This document shows positions 1 to 10,013 of a DNA stretch of 64,000 nt, in pieces. Source of the DNA: Cylindrotheca closterium (lineage: Eukaryota > Bacillariophyta > Bacillariophyceae > Bacillariales > Bacillariaceae); contig CAKOGP040000224.1 of NCBI GenBank assembly GCA_933822405.4, positions 1,023-65,022 of the forward strand, in the 5' to 3' direction. The notes below the pieces were generated by a model, which had not been told where the DNA came from, ran no database searches, and worked only from the letters and a program-made list of their open reading frames with translations. A program made the translations under genes and the position numbers. Every line of letters starts with the position of its first letter. Positions within the stretch are counted from its first letter, which is position 1.

Positions 1-75
1 TATAACATCAGAGACACACACTCACACAGTTTGACATTGTGCTTGGAATGGAATCAAAGGACTACGACAATTGAT

Positions 76-1731
76 ATGGTAGACAGTCATTTTGAATCGC
101 CAACGGAGCGGTCTGGTCTGCTTGCCCAACCAAATGAGGAACCTGCATTTGAAGGATCATCCAGTAAAACCAAGAAGGCGTTCGGCATATGTATCGGTAG
201 CAGCATTGTTCTAATTGTAGTTGCTTCTTTGATCATGGTCATGCATACGACAGACATGAATAATAACAAGCTACGAATGGAGTCGTCGCTCTTGGAACAG
301 CAAAACCAGCATCATCGGTTTCCCAGTGATTTTGTGTGGGGTGCCGCCACCTCGGCCTATCAGATTGAAGGGGCTGCTTATGAAGAAGGAAAGGGTATTT
401 CCATTTGGGATACTTTTACCAAAAAGAATGGAATCATCATGGATGGGAGCTCGGGAGATGTCGCATGTGATCATTATCATCGCGTCAAGGAGGATATTCA
501 GCTGATGAAAAGTCTCAATATCAAAGCCTATCGATTTTCCATCGCCTGGACGAGGATCTACCCAAATGGTACTGGCGAAATCAATCTACCGGGGGTTGCA
601 TTTTACAACAAACTTATTGATACGCTCTTGGAACATGATATTGAGCCATGGATTACCTTGTACCATTGGGATTTGCCACAAGCTCTGGAAGACAAATATG
701 GAGGATGGTTGAGTCCACAGATTGTCCATGATTTTGGTCTCTACGCCGAGACTTGTTTTGCTCTCTTTGGGGATCGAGTACAAAAGTGGATTACCATAAA
801 TGAAGCTTGGACGGTGGCCGTTCAGGGATACCAGGACGGCAGTAAGGCGCCAGGAATCAATGAAAATCCAGCCATTCAAGTCTACCTCTCGGCCCACCAC
901 CTCATCCTGGCGCATGCACGAGCTGCCAAAATCTACCACACAAAGTATGCACAAAGTCAAGATGGGGTCATTGGCATCTCAAATTGTGGTGACTTTCGGT
1001 ATCCCAAGACTCCTTCTGACGCCCAAGCTGCAGAGCGAGCCATGGTCTTTCAGTATGCCTGGATGACGGATCCCTTCTTTTTTGGAGACTATCCAGCAGA
1101 AATGAAAGAGATTCTCCAAGACCGTCTTCCCCAATTTACTCCAGAGCAACGCAAAGAACTTGTCGGATCCGCCGACTTTATGGGTCTGAATCATTATTCT
1201 AGCCTGTATGCACAGGAACCGGAAGAACCACGGACACCCGAATCAGAATTCGATGGATACTGGGCGGACATGCATGTTACATTCTCATCTGACCCTCATT
1301 GGCATAAGAACTACATGGGCTGGAGTACCAATCCAGATGGATGCCGAGAGCTGCTGCTGTGGATAACAAATCGATACAACAACAAGAATGCTGACAATAA
1401 AATTACACCGATTTATATCACCGAGAATGGAACAGCGGAGAAGGAGCCAGATCTAGCGACTGCTCTGCGGGACGAATGGCGCCGCCGATTCTTTGAGGGC
1501 ACCCTTCGAGCTTGTGCAGAGGCCATTGAAATGGGTATTCCATTGGAAGGATACTTTGCTTGGAGTCTAATGGACAACTTCGAATGGTCATTCGGCTACA
1601 CTAAGCGATTTGGATTGTGCTATGTTGATTTTGAGACTTTAGAGCGGACTCCAAAATCTTCTGCAATATGGTATGGCCAGACCATTGAAGCTAGTGGGAC
1701 GAACATTATTCGAAGACGACTCGACCATTAG
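76..1731 (+). CDS. Membrane-anchored GH1 beta-glucosidase-like glycosidase
   Basis: Glycoside hydrolase family 1 enzyme of 551 residues, expected to cleave beta-linked glucosides or related sugars by the retaining mechanism. The GH1 acid/base motif reads TINEAW with Glu243, and the nucleophile motif reads ITENG with Glu450, so both catalytic carboxylates are present. The opening FVWGAATSAYQIEG and the late W-S-L-M-D-N-F-E-W signature are typical of the family. Residues 35-57 form one hydrophobic segment after a basic KTKK, so the protein is a likely type II membrane protein with its catalytic domain in the lumen or outside the cell. The open frame extends upstream to a TTG at 31, but the first ATG is at 76 and I use that. 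The usual family sequence is TxNEP; Ala replaces Pro here. The family call is firm; substrate and exact location are inference. Confidence 0.93.
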   Translation: MVDSHFESPTERSGLLAQPNEEPAFEGSSSKTKKAFGICIGSSIVLIVVASLIMVMHTTDMNNNKLRMESSLLEQQNQHHRFPSDFVWGAATSAYQIEGAAYEEGKGISIWDTFTKKNGIIMDGSSGDVACDHYHRVKEDIQLMKSLNIKAYRFSIAWTRIYPNGTGEINLPGVAFYNKLIDTLLEHDIEPWITLYHWDLPQALEDKYGGWLSPQIVHDFGLYAETCFALFGDRVQKWITINEAWTVAVQGYQDGSKAPGINENPAIQVYLSAHHLILAHARAAKIYHTKYAQSQDGVIGISNCGDFRYPKTPSDAQAAERAMVFQYAWMTDPFFFGDYPAEMKEILQDRLPQFTPEQRKELVGSADFMGLNHYSSLYAQEPEEPRTPESEFDGYWADMHVTFSSDPHWHKNYMGWSTNPDGCRELLLWITNRYNNKNADNKITPIYITENGTAEKEPDLATALRDEWRRRFFEGTLRACAEAIEMGIPLEGYFAWSLMDNFEWSFGYTKRFGLCYVDFETLERTPKSSAIWYGQTIEASGTNIIRRRLDH

Positions 1732-1882
1732 CTAGCTATGCTATTCATCATAAGAATATTTCAAAGTCATGCATTTTATGTATATTTTAACTATGATTTG
1801 GTCAATCTACTAAATTGTCGGGCTACGAGAATTGTGAGACCCAAAAATACAGCAGCCCTCGGTCTTTCTTTCAACAAAGGTT

Positions 1883-4081
1883 TTATTGATCAACTGCCAC
1901 TGCTCCATAAGCAGTGAGAATCATGTCATCTTGGGAATAGGCCCGGTCCGACAAAGCAGCAGTTTCTTCGTCTGAGCTGAAAGTCTCCCAAGACCCATCT
2001 GATTCCAGTTTGGCCCTGGCGAGATAGTAATCGTCTAATCGGAAATCCATCACATGCCTGACAATGTCAGCCAAAAGCCAGGAAATAGAAAAGATACCGG
2101 AAGCTTCCAACGCGAGACATGTTTGGATGGTAGGCTTGACAGTTGGGTTGGTAAGAAAAGCAATGGGGTAGGAAGAGGCAACAATGCGCCAGAATAGAGA
2201 GGCCACAATCGTTGTGATCAAAGCGCCTGGCAAACCAGTGTTGAAAAAGAATTGAAGCCCATCACTAATCCCCATGACTGTCTCCCCGGGCTTCACTTCA
2301 GTTGTGGTGAGTCGAGCAAGAAGGAACATGCTCATGGTAACACAGATTTGGCGCCCGGTAAGAAAAGCTTTGAAATTCGATCCTTTGAATACCAGCTGCG
2401 AATTTGCACTTGCAGTCGGATAGTGCGCGAGTTCACTTTCCGGTAGCTTGGACACAGCGAAGACGGCAATCTGCATGGCTTCCAAAATGCCCAGAAAGCA
2501 CGACAGTGCAAAGAAAGCACAGATTCTTCCTGCCGAGCCCGAAAGGTCCATGGTTGTTTGTCCATTCAAAAGAGCTTGCCACGTGACAGCGAGACAACCA
2601 GCCAGAATCAGCGTAGATAGAACAGTGCGAGACCAGAATCCGATTTGCTCATATGACGTTTTTGTTGGCTGGGCATCTGATGAAGATGCCTCGGTCTTGT
2701 CAAAGGCAGTAAAAAGAACACTGACCAAATAGGTAGCGTGAAGCAATCCAGACGCTTCAATAGCAAGGCAAATCCAAGTAGTAACCACCATCAACTTCGA
2801 ATTGATGAAGTCCAGCATGCAATTGGTTGCATTCACTTCGGCAGCGAGTTGTCCCAGAATCACAGTAATCAACATCACAGGCAAGCCAGAAACTAGAAAG
2901 CTCTCTATGAATCCCTTTTCTGGTGGAGGACCTGGACCATCTTCAGCAGGAGGAACTGGGTCGTCTTCGATAAGAAGCTTTCTGCCATGTCCTAGTGGAG
3001 GAAGGGGACCATCTTCAAGTGGTCCTGGGCCTGGACGACCTGGACCGCCTGGTGGTGGAGGAAGAGGACCATCTTCAAGTGGTCCTGGGCCTGGACGACC
3101 TGGGCCGCCTGGTGGTGGAGGAAGAGGACCATCTTCAAGTGGTCCTGGGCCTGGACGACCTGGACCGCCTGGTGGTGGAGGAAGAGGACCATCTTCAAGT
3201 GGTCCTGGGCCTGGACGACCTGGACCGCCTGGTGGTGGAGGAAGAGGACCATCTTCAAGTGGTCCTGGGCCTGGACGACCTGGACCGCCTGGTGGTGGAG
3301 GAAGAGGACCATCTTCAAGTGGTCCTGGGCCTGGACGACCTGGACCGCCTGGTGGTGGAGGAAGAGGACCATCTTCAAGTGGTCCTGGGCCTGGACGACC
3401 TGGACCGCCTGGTGGTGGAGGAAGAGGACCATCTTCGCGATGACCTGGACCAAATCCTCGTTGAGGACCCAAGGCATCTTCCATTGGAGGAACGAGTGCA
3501 TGGCCAACGGCTGCTAGAGGAACAGGAGGGCCTTCCAGAGGAGTACACACCAAGTTGAGGCAGAATACCACAAGAACGACCAAGAATTGCCGGCCAACAA
3601 TAAACCTGTTCAGATTGTCCCCCTCGTACACAAGTCCAGTGCATTGATATGCGCTCTTGTGAGTTCCCCTATATAGTTCCCGATTGATTGGCTGGAGTCC
3701 AACTAAAGAGCCTTGTCCCCCTTCTAGCATACCCAGCCATGCAATGAGGAACCACATCACACAGAATGCAACAATGGGACCTGCCCCCATGGCAACTGGA
3801 GTTTCTCTTCGAAAGATACCTCGAGTAATGAAGATGAGGCAGAACGCCATGAAGCAAAAGGAAACTGTGTACTTGATAATGCGGATAAAGCGCTCTTTGC
3901 TTTCATTCTCTGCATTCACTGGTTGATCGAATCCTTCGTATTCGTTTGCCACAGCGAAATGTGGGCTTCGAACAGGAGACAAAACAGAACACTGATTGAT
4001 GGCACGCTGATGACTCCTTGGGGGAGTGCTGATTAAGCGTTGCCTTTCGTCTTTGTCTTTGAGCTTGGAGATGATAGTCAT
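1883..4081 (-). CDS. SIT: Silicon transporter (SIT family) with a proline/glycine-rich tandem-repeat insert
   Basis: Silicic acid transporter of 732 residues, intronless. About ten hydrophobic segments fall in two homologous halves. The first half has EGGQ at 120-123, GRQ at 163-165 and the segment N417-A-T-N-C-M-L-D-F-I-N followed by LAIEASG. The second has EAMQ at 534-537, GRQ at 576-578 and LALEASG near 656. These paired EGxQ/GRQ motifs and the two-fold symmetry are hallmarks of diatom SITs, which take up silicic acid for the frustule. Classical SITs have a short loop between membrane segments 3 and 4. Here that loop (about 182-393) carries seven identical 20-residue units rich in Pro and Gly at 221-360. 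If the N-terminus is cytosolic the loop faces outside. The second EGxQ is EAMQ, and I see no clear C-terminal coiled coil. The family call is strong from motifs and remembered SIT sequences; transport activity is inferred. Confidence 0.9.
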   Translation of the reverse strand: MTIISKLKDKDERQRLISTPPRSHQRAINQCSVLSPVRSPHFAVANEYEGFDQPVNAENESKERFIRIIKYTVSFCFMAFCLIFITRGIFRRETPVAMGAGPIVAFCVMWFLIAWLGMLEGGQGSLVGLQPINRELYRGTHKSAYQCTGLVYEGDNLNRFIVGRQFLVVLVVFCLNLVCTPLEGPPVPLAAVGHALVPPMEDALGPQRGFGPGHREDGPLPPPPGGPGRPGPGPLEDGPLPPPPGGPGRPGPGPLEDGPLPPPPGGPGRPGPGPLEDGPLPPPPGGPGRPGPGPLEDGPLPPPPGGPGRPGPGPLEDGPLPPPPGGPGRPGPGPLEDGPLPPPPGGPGRPGPGPLEDGPLPPLGHGRKLLIEDDPVPPAEDGPGPPPEKGFIESFLVSGLPVMLITVILGQLAAEVNATNCMLDFINSKLMVVTTWICLAIEASGLLHATYLVSVLFTAFDKTEASSSDAQPTKTSYEQIGFWSRTVLSTLILAGCLAVTWQALLNGQTTMDLSGSAGRICAFFALSCFLGILEAMQIAVFAVSKLPESELAHYPTASANSQLVFKGSNFKAFLTGRQICVTMSMFLLARLTTTEVKPGETVMGISDGLQFFFNTGLPGALITTIVASLFWRIVASSYPIAFLTNPTVKPTIQTCLALEASGIFSISWLLADIVRHVMDFRLDDYYLARAKLESDGSWETFSSDEETAALSDRAYSQDDMILTAYGAVAVDQ
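3006..3436. repeat. 60-bp tandem repeat, about 7.2 copies, inside the silicon transporter gene
   Basis: Seven full 60-bp units and a 16-bp partial unit lie head to tail. Within the array I see only one base change between units, a G for A in the second unit near 3111. The unit is GC-rich and a multiple of three, so copy-number changes keep the reading frame. It encodes 20 residues containing PPPPGGPGRP and GPGPLEDGPL. Several other frames are also open across the array because no unit contains a stop in them. Confidence 0.98.
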
Positions 4082-4595
4082 GATATTGACGGGTGATCTT
4101 GATCTTCATATATTGTGAGTTCTCTTGGTCAGTTTGCAGTACGATCTTGGTCCTCGCTGCCAACAGCCAACAAAAGTGACTCCGTTGCGTTTGACGGAGG
4201 TTTCTGTTATTTGGAATTAGCATTTTTCAAAAGAGACGGCGTGACGCAGTCCAGTCCTTGAAACGTTCGCCCCGCAGCTATTTCAAGGTGTTTACTAAGT
4301 ATCATACGGCCAACAAGAAGATACGATATGATAAGCGTTACAAAGCGGTTATCATCATATAACAGACGAATTTGACGGATGCAGATTTTCAAACTAGTTT
4401 TGGCCGTCTACGCAGATGTGTGGTTCAAACCGTTGATTTTCAATGTCACCAGATTCGTGTACGTGGTTCAAACGTCGTTTCCACCGATGCTATTGGCCGT
4501 GTATCGAGCATAACGAGCGTCAAAAAAAAATACCAAAAAAATAACGGGAGAAGACAACACTTCTGATTTCTGTTGAGTCAAATCACAAAATAATC
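4082..4595. promoter_or_regulatory. Divergent intergenic region between silicon transporter and MFS transporter
   Basis: This 514-bp spacer separates two genes transcribed away from each other, so it should hold both promoters. It has A-rich tracts near 4520-4545 and two copies of a GTGGTTCAAAC-like word near 4425-4475. I recognise no defined factor site. Confidence 0.4.
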
Positions 4596-6216
4596 ATGCC
4601 TCGTCGAACATCCAGCAACAATGACGACACCTCCAGTTGGAGATATATCTCACCTCGTATGGCCTTTCTCATGGTCTCCATGAGTCTGGGACAGCTCGGT
4701 GATGGCCTTAACATCTTTCAGGGTATCTATTTGGTTGGCATTGGATGGAATGAGTCTTCTGTCGGAAAGGCCTTGTCTCTGATGGGATTGACAGCCTTGT
4801 TGGTTCAGCCATTTGCTGGTGATTTTGTTGACAGAGCAACGATTGATCGACGCGTCTTTTTGACGATGGCCAGTATCGTCACGGCAATTTCGGCATCCAC
4901 CATTTTGATGGTTCGTCATGGAAATACCGACCATGTGCTCATTTACGCTTCCAAGATTTTGGAAGGGATCTCTTCTTCCTTTATTGGTCCCTGTCTTGCA
5001 GCTTTGACATTGGCTTCGTTCGGTCCAGATCGATTCGATGAAGTCATGGCTTCGAACATTTACTGGGGACACGTTGGGTCTGTGATGGCTGCAGGTTTGG
5101 CTGGATTGGTAGCCTACATGTCATTCCCAGACATCAAGTTCTGCTTTTTGATTATTGGAGCATCTGCACTAATTGCAATTGGATTTGTTCAGTCTTTGCC
5201 ACAAGGAGATCCTTTGTTGGGAAGAGGATTCCGAAGCGCTGAAGATTCCGACACTGTAACAAGAATTGATAGTTTGTCGGACAGTGAAACTGGTGACAAC
5301 ATGGAAAAGCCACCCAGTGAGAATACGCCCTTGGTCGGAGCCAGTATTCTGGAGGCGGTAGTACCAGATATGCCTGAAGCAGCTGCTTACATGGATGTCT
5401 TTTTGGATCGCAACACATGCATCTTGTGTTGCACAGGATTCTTCTTTCAGTACGTACCATCTGCGCGAGTTGCCTATACTCATGCATTGAACTACTCCAC
5501 ATAATCTCATCTCATCTTTATTTGCACCATCTCTTGTGTGTAACAGCTTTGCCAACGCAAACGTGTTGCTGGTACTGGGAGAGTTAATGGGTCAAGAAGG
5601 AGGCGGAAGTGATACTCAAAGCCGAAACGCCATCCCTCTAACAGCAGGCGCCATTATCATGGCTCAAGTCACAATGGCGTTTGCTACGCAAATCGGTGAC
5701 AATTACACTGCCAAGGGAACTGGACGAAAGGTTCTATTCATGGCTGGACTCTTGAGTCTACCAATCCGTTGCGCTCTCATTATCATGTTCAGCGATGCAG
5801 GTTCAGCCTTCCTCCTGTCCACTCAAATCTTTGATGGAATTGGAGGAGGTCTTATGGGTTTGATCCAGCCTCTGATTATTGCTGACATTACCTTTGGATC
5901 TGGAAGGTTCAATGCCGTCAGTAAGTGGCGTTCTGGTCTTTGTGTTTCTAATTTTTTCCATACATTATATCTAATTCTCGATGTCTTCTTTTTGCGTACA
6001 GATGGGTTGATCGCCTCTTGTTTTGGTCTAGGGGCAACCCTCTCTAACTTTTTGGGGCAAATGGTTGTGGAGCGATATGGACACATTGCCAGCTTGACCG
6101 CTTCATTTTTCCTGTCCATTATTCCTATTCTTGTCTTTTCCAACATGACTGAGACTTATGGACTCCGTGGGCAAAGCCGGGCAACGGATTCCAAAACCCA
6201 AACCCTCAGCGTATAA
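4596..6216 (+). CDS. Major facilitator superfamily transporter, three exons
   Basis: Proposed exons are 4596-5449, 5547-5920 and 6002-6216, with introns of 97 and 81 bp. The donors read GTACGT and GTAAGT and the acceptors end in AACAG and TACAG. Splicing joins the frames exactly and gives 480 residues, including GFFFHFANANVLLVLGE across the first junction and RFNAVNGLIAS across the second. About twelve hydrophobic segments are visible in two halves. An acidic, Ser-rich loop of roughly 70 residues (about 215-280) sits between them, the usual place for the MFS central loop. The motif DFVDR between segments 2 and 3 resembles the MFS signature. I cannot assign a substrate. The gene is divergent from the silicon transporter, which may mean only a shared promoter region. 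Confidence 0.85.
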
Positions 6217-6511
6217 TCATGAGGCTGACTGTTTCTTTGTCAGCGCCGATTTTGGAAAGCTAAATATTGTGTAGCGCTACATATTAGTATTAGGTATTTG
6301 TAGCTTACCTGGAACCTGGCGCTTGTACTCTACCAGTATAGGACTATGTTGAACGTGGGTTTAGACTTCACGATTGAAGTTTGACGGACACTGTCCGATT
6401 ACAAGTCACTCAAAAATAAAATCCTTCACACAAGCGATGATTGATGAAGGAATCGTCCATCAACGACTAGTCTAATAAGAAACTCGATAACTACACCATT
6501 TGTAGTTCGCA
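6217..6511. other. Intergenic, nothing recognised
   Basis: About 295 bp between the MFS gene and the next gene on the same strand. It should contain the 3' end of the first and the promoter of the second. I see no conserved site or repeat. Confidence 0.5.
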
Positions 6512-7963
6512 ATGTCAGCAGCAAAGGATGAAGAATCTCTTTTGACAGAGAAGTCTTTTCAGCTTTCTCTTTCACCACCAAGATCTGCCCCAATCGACAC
6601 GGCACATCGGGCCGTCATTACCGATCGCAACCCAGCGTCCAAGGGTTACATTGGCGATCATCACCTCGATCATGCTCATTCAGACTACAATCTTCACAGT
6701 GGGCTACGAGAGCGGCTGATGCACTTGGTTTATAACGCTGATCTTCACGACATACCACATCCTCATCTTGCGGTGGATTCCCCAGACGGCGCCACCCGAT
6801 TTCTGGGATCCGTCTTGCCCTTGGAATGGCAGAACAGTCTACGGGATAGTGGCGGTTTCCGCCGAATTTCGGATGATTTAGTGCAATATGGCATCCCTCT
6901 CGCTGCCATTACAAACCCCAGTGCCGCCCGAACCATGCTCCAGCTGACAAATCGAGTGAAGAAGATGAGATATGGTCAGCATCCATCTCAATTCATTGAT
7001 TTGATGTTTCCTGAGGGCGTTGCGGAGGACAACCTTGCTGGGATGCTTTTTTTCGTCCATGGGGGTGCTTGGGGAAGTGGAAAGACTTGGTTCTATAGGG
7101 TATGTGCTGTTTGAAATACACGACGGCAATACGAATCATTTATTGTATGCAACTGGACCCCGCTAACACTGAACTGTTCTCAATTCCAACAGCTTACTGC
7201 AGTTCCCTTTTTGAAACAAAAAGTAGCAGTCGCTATTGTAGGCTACCGTGTGTACCCTGAAGGAGATATCAATGTTCAAGTACGTGACACAGGCTTGGCA
7301 TATCAGAAGCTCTGCAAGGAGTACCCTCGTTTGTGTGGACCGTCGCGGGCATCACGGCCAATCGGTCTGATTCTTATGGGTCACTCCAGTGGGGCACATG
7401 TTGCACTTCTCTTTCTCATTGAACTAATCAAAAGGACAATCCTGATGCGTGAACATGCTGGCGAGTGTACTACAGAACAAAACATGAATGACAGCAATGC
7501 CAAGCCTGTGGATCAATTTGTTGGATTGTCAGGGCCCTACGATATAAGCCATCACTTTGACTATGAAGCTGCCCGTGGAGTGGAAGAGTTAAGTCCGCTC
7601 AAACCAGCTTGTGGTTACACACGAGAGCAGTTTCGGCTGAATAGTCCAGCATGGAGACTGAAGGACTTCTTGTCATCAATTCCTCCTGGCAAACAAGATC
7701 TGTTGCCCGAAATATACTTTCCAAGGACCCTTCTTGTCCATGGTATTGAAGATGAAGTAGTTCCATTCACGTCAACATCGGAAGCAGCTCGAATCTTGCG
7801 TTCTTGTGGACTTCCTTCCATCGAGGAGCATTATGCTCCAAAAACAGGTCACCAAGATGTCATTGTCCAATTCATGCTTGGAGGAAAGGTGCCCATAGCC
7901 GTCATGGATTGGCTGGGGAAAGCGTCTTCACCTCAAAGTAGTCTAATACGATCTAAACTCTAG
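6512..7963 (+). CDS. Alpha/beta hydrolase, isoprenylcysteine methylesterase/kynurenine formamidase-like
   Basis: Proposed exons are 6512-7099 and 7193-7963, separated by a 93-bp intron with a GTATGT donor and an AACAG acceptor. The join is in phase and gives 452 residues. The oxyanion-hole motif HGGAWG is at 183-188, the nucleophile elbow GHSSG at 259-263 with Ser261, then HGIEDEVVP carries the likely acid and KTGHQD the likely histidine. The HGG motif and the G-L-S-G-x-Y-D segment place it in the HSL-like/ICME-like group of carboxylester hydrolases. The first 160 residues are a less conserved extension with no clear signal peptide. The real substrate could be a prenylcysteine methyl ester, an arylformamide or another small ester. 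The fold is confident; the substrate is not. Confidence 0.85.
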
Positions 7964-8162
7964 CCTCTTATGCATACAGTACTCTGGATCGAAGCGTTTT
8001 GCCTTCACTTTTGTGATGGACTAAAATAGTCGCAACATTCATGAGAATGGGTCATGACAATAACACTTATTTCACGTTCTGCAACGTGTCGATCGCAACA
8101 ACACGATCCCCTATTTTCAAACACAATAAATACTTTATCAACAATAGACAGCAATCAACAGA

Positions 8163-9011
8163 ATGTCATCATCTTATGCATCCGCAGGTGACATCCTGAT
8201 GGGCGTCAGTGCCGGATCAGTCCTAGTCTACACCGTCTTGGTGTTGATGTATGCCGAACCTGGAAGCAAGATATTTGACGAACAATGGGTTCAAGATGGA
8301 TTCTGTGTCATCAACAAGGATGTGCCCTACTTGTCATCTCATGATTTGTGCTTTTATGCCGATGTAATCCTTGTCCTTCTCGGATTCAAAGTCTACCAAA
8401 AATTGAAAGATTCATGTTCCGAGATGAGGCTGATGGACGACCTGATGAAATTCAACTTGCTTGGCCATCTGGGCCATGGAATTGCGCACGAAGGCATTGC
8501 ATGGATGCTATATCGGAGTGGAGATGTGGACGACACTGATGCCACAAGCTCGAATAGGTTGGAGAAGCTTACTAACATGGACACAATCCAGCGACTTCCA
8601 CTGTTGGTCATTCTCTTTCTATTTTGGTGTGGTCTGCTGAAGGGGGCAATGCCTAAGTCATCAAATGGAACGATCGCTCTGTTCTCGTTACCAGCTGTAT
8701 TGGGGCAACTCGTTGTCAAAGAGGTATTCAGCTTTGGCTACGTCCAAGCAGTTCTGTCGGTAGCATTTACCTATACCCAATTGAACTTGACATCTGATCT
8801 GAAGAACTATGGATACCTTGCCAACTCCATTGCCTTTACGGTGGTGTCATTGGTCCCATGGATAGAATCTACTGCTTGCCAGTCTTTTGTATCCAAGCTC
8901 GGTGGTCATTTGATCTATGATGTTTCGATACCTGTAAGCCTCGGGGCCTCTTATGTAGCTTCCTGGTACCACTTTAACAAGGAAGGAAATGCTACCAAGA
9001 AGACGCTTTAA
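8163..9011 (+). CDS. Polytopic membrane protein of unknown function
   Basis: Single-exon ORF of 282 residues starting at an ATG. I do not recognise the family. Seven or eight hydrophobic segments are visible, roughly at 12-30, 62-80, 97-115, 148-166, 172-190, 195-212, 221-238 and 250-268. A conserved-looking histidine cluster, HLGHGIAHEG near 101-110, lies at the start of the third segment and could bind a metal, though that is only inference. The C-terminus is short and basic (NKEGNATKKTL). It sits between two unrelated genes, so context gives no clue to its role. Confidence 0.75.
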   Translation: MSSSYASAGDILMGVSAGSVLVYTVLVLMYAEPGSKIFDEQWVQDGFCVINKDVPYLSSHDLCFYADVILVLLGFKVYQKLKDSCSEMRLMDDLMKFNLLGHLGHGIAHEGIAWMLYRSGDVDDTDATSSNRLEKLTNMDTIQRLPLLVILFLFWCGLLKGAMPKSSNGTIALFSLPAVLGQLVVKEVFSFGYVQAVLSVAFTYTQLNLTSDLKNYGYLANSIAFTVVSLVPWIESTACQSFVSKLGGHLIYDVSIPVSLGASYVASWYHFNKEGNATKKTL

Positions 9012-9395
9012 AACACACATCGGCAACTATTACACTAGTCATCTGTTGACAATTAGAAAGAATAAGTTAGTTTAGTTTGCACCCAATCACTACCATCCGT
9101 GAAATAAGAACAGCGGTAACGATGATAACATTACACGTCAAAGTATGAATACGAATAGGAATTAATCACAGTCAATAGATATGCCTCCTTTAGACTTGTT
9201 TTACTATTTCTCGTCATCATCATTTGTTAGATTTAAGGCTTCCCTCAGTAGATACTTCTATTCTTCGTGTACTATATCTAGTGACGTGCTTAGATTTAAG
9301 AAGTAATCGGAAGTTTCTGCTAGCTCTTATGTTATCATATTATTCTATAGTTTTTTACTGGTTATGCGCGGTTTCAAGATGGATCATTTTCCCTT
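9012..9395. other. Convergent 3' intergenic region, nothing recognised
   Basis: This AT-rich spacer of 384 bp lies between the 3' ends of two convergent genes. It should hold both polyadenylation regions. I find no RNA gene or clear repeat. Confidence 0.5.
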
Positions 9396-10013
9396 TTATC
9401 TTGACAACGTGGTGATTGGAGGACCGTAGATAGGGCTCATGAACTTTGCATCATTGACCAAGTCTTCTCTCATGGCTTCGTAGTCCCAGATTCCCATCTT
9501 GTTGGCGAAATCAGCAGACTTGGATGTAAAATGATAACGCAGAGATTCAATCCATTCGTCATTTAGGGTGTGACTTTGGTGCTGTTCTTGAAGGACGTGA
9601 AAGACAACAAACTTTATTCTTTGTTTGCGTTCTTTCATAGGTTGTGGCAATGCGTTTTCCAGTCCACGAAAGTACAAATCGTCATTCGCGGGAAAACTTT
9701 GTTGTTGCATCTGTCTGACAGTGGCGACGTTTTCTCTGTCCATGCGATTATAGTCTTGACTTGTCATGTAAGTGGCGCGACGCTCTTCCTCAGACATCTC
9801 ATTGTGGTGTGGGATCAGGTACAACTCGGATGTGGGAGAGAACGAAACGGATTTCTTTGGTGCGACTGGTGCAGGTTGTTGTTCGTCTTCATCAAAGCTA
9901 ACTGATCTAGGCTGAAGCTGCTCCTGCTGAGGCTGACTGCACAGATGTGACATGTCTGGCTTGGATTCATATTCCATAGTTGTTGGTGAGGCTGAAAAGC
10001 AATAGGGTGGCAT
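9396..10013 (-). CDS. Small soluble protein of a diatom-type uncharacterised family
   Basis: Intronless ORF of 205 residues with an ATG start. It has no signal peptide or membrane segment. The first 70 residues are Gln/Ser/Pro-rich. A conserved-looking core follows: KKSVSFSPTSELYLIP, then MSEEERRATYMTSQDYNRM. The pattern V-x-F ... E-E-R-x-x-x-Y/W ... D-Y recurs in many predicted diatom proteins of unknown function, as I recall them. The second half contains R-G-L-E and an amphipathic helix with VLQEQHQS. I know of no biochemical role. Confidence that it is a real gene is fair; function is unknown. Confidence 0.7.
   Translation of the reverse strand: MPPYCFSASPTTMEYESKPDMSHLCSQPQQEQLQPRSVSFDEDEQQPAPVAPKKSVSFSPTSELYLIPHHNEMSEEERRATYMTSQDYNRMDRENVATVRQMQQQSFPANDDLYFRGLENALPQPMKERKQRIKFVVFHVLQEQHQSHTLNDEWIESLRYHFTSKSADFANKMGIWDYEAMREDLVNDAKFMSPIYGPPITTLSR

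Noticed and set aside
2802..3558. Long plus-strand and alternate-frame ORFs across the silicon transporter repeat (213, 187 and 171 codons)
   Set aside because: They exist only because the 60-bp unit lacks stops in those frames. The minus-strand SIT frame has conserved motifs on both sides.
4425..4480. tRNA-like B-box words (GGTTCAAAC) in the intergenic region
   Set aside because: I could not fold a cloverleaf or find a matching A-box at the right distance. I found no tRNA or rRNA gene anywhere in the window, though a covariance search would be decisive.
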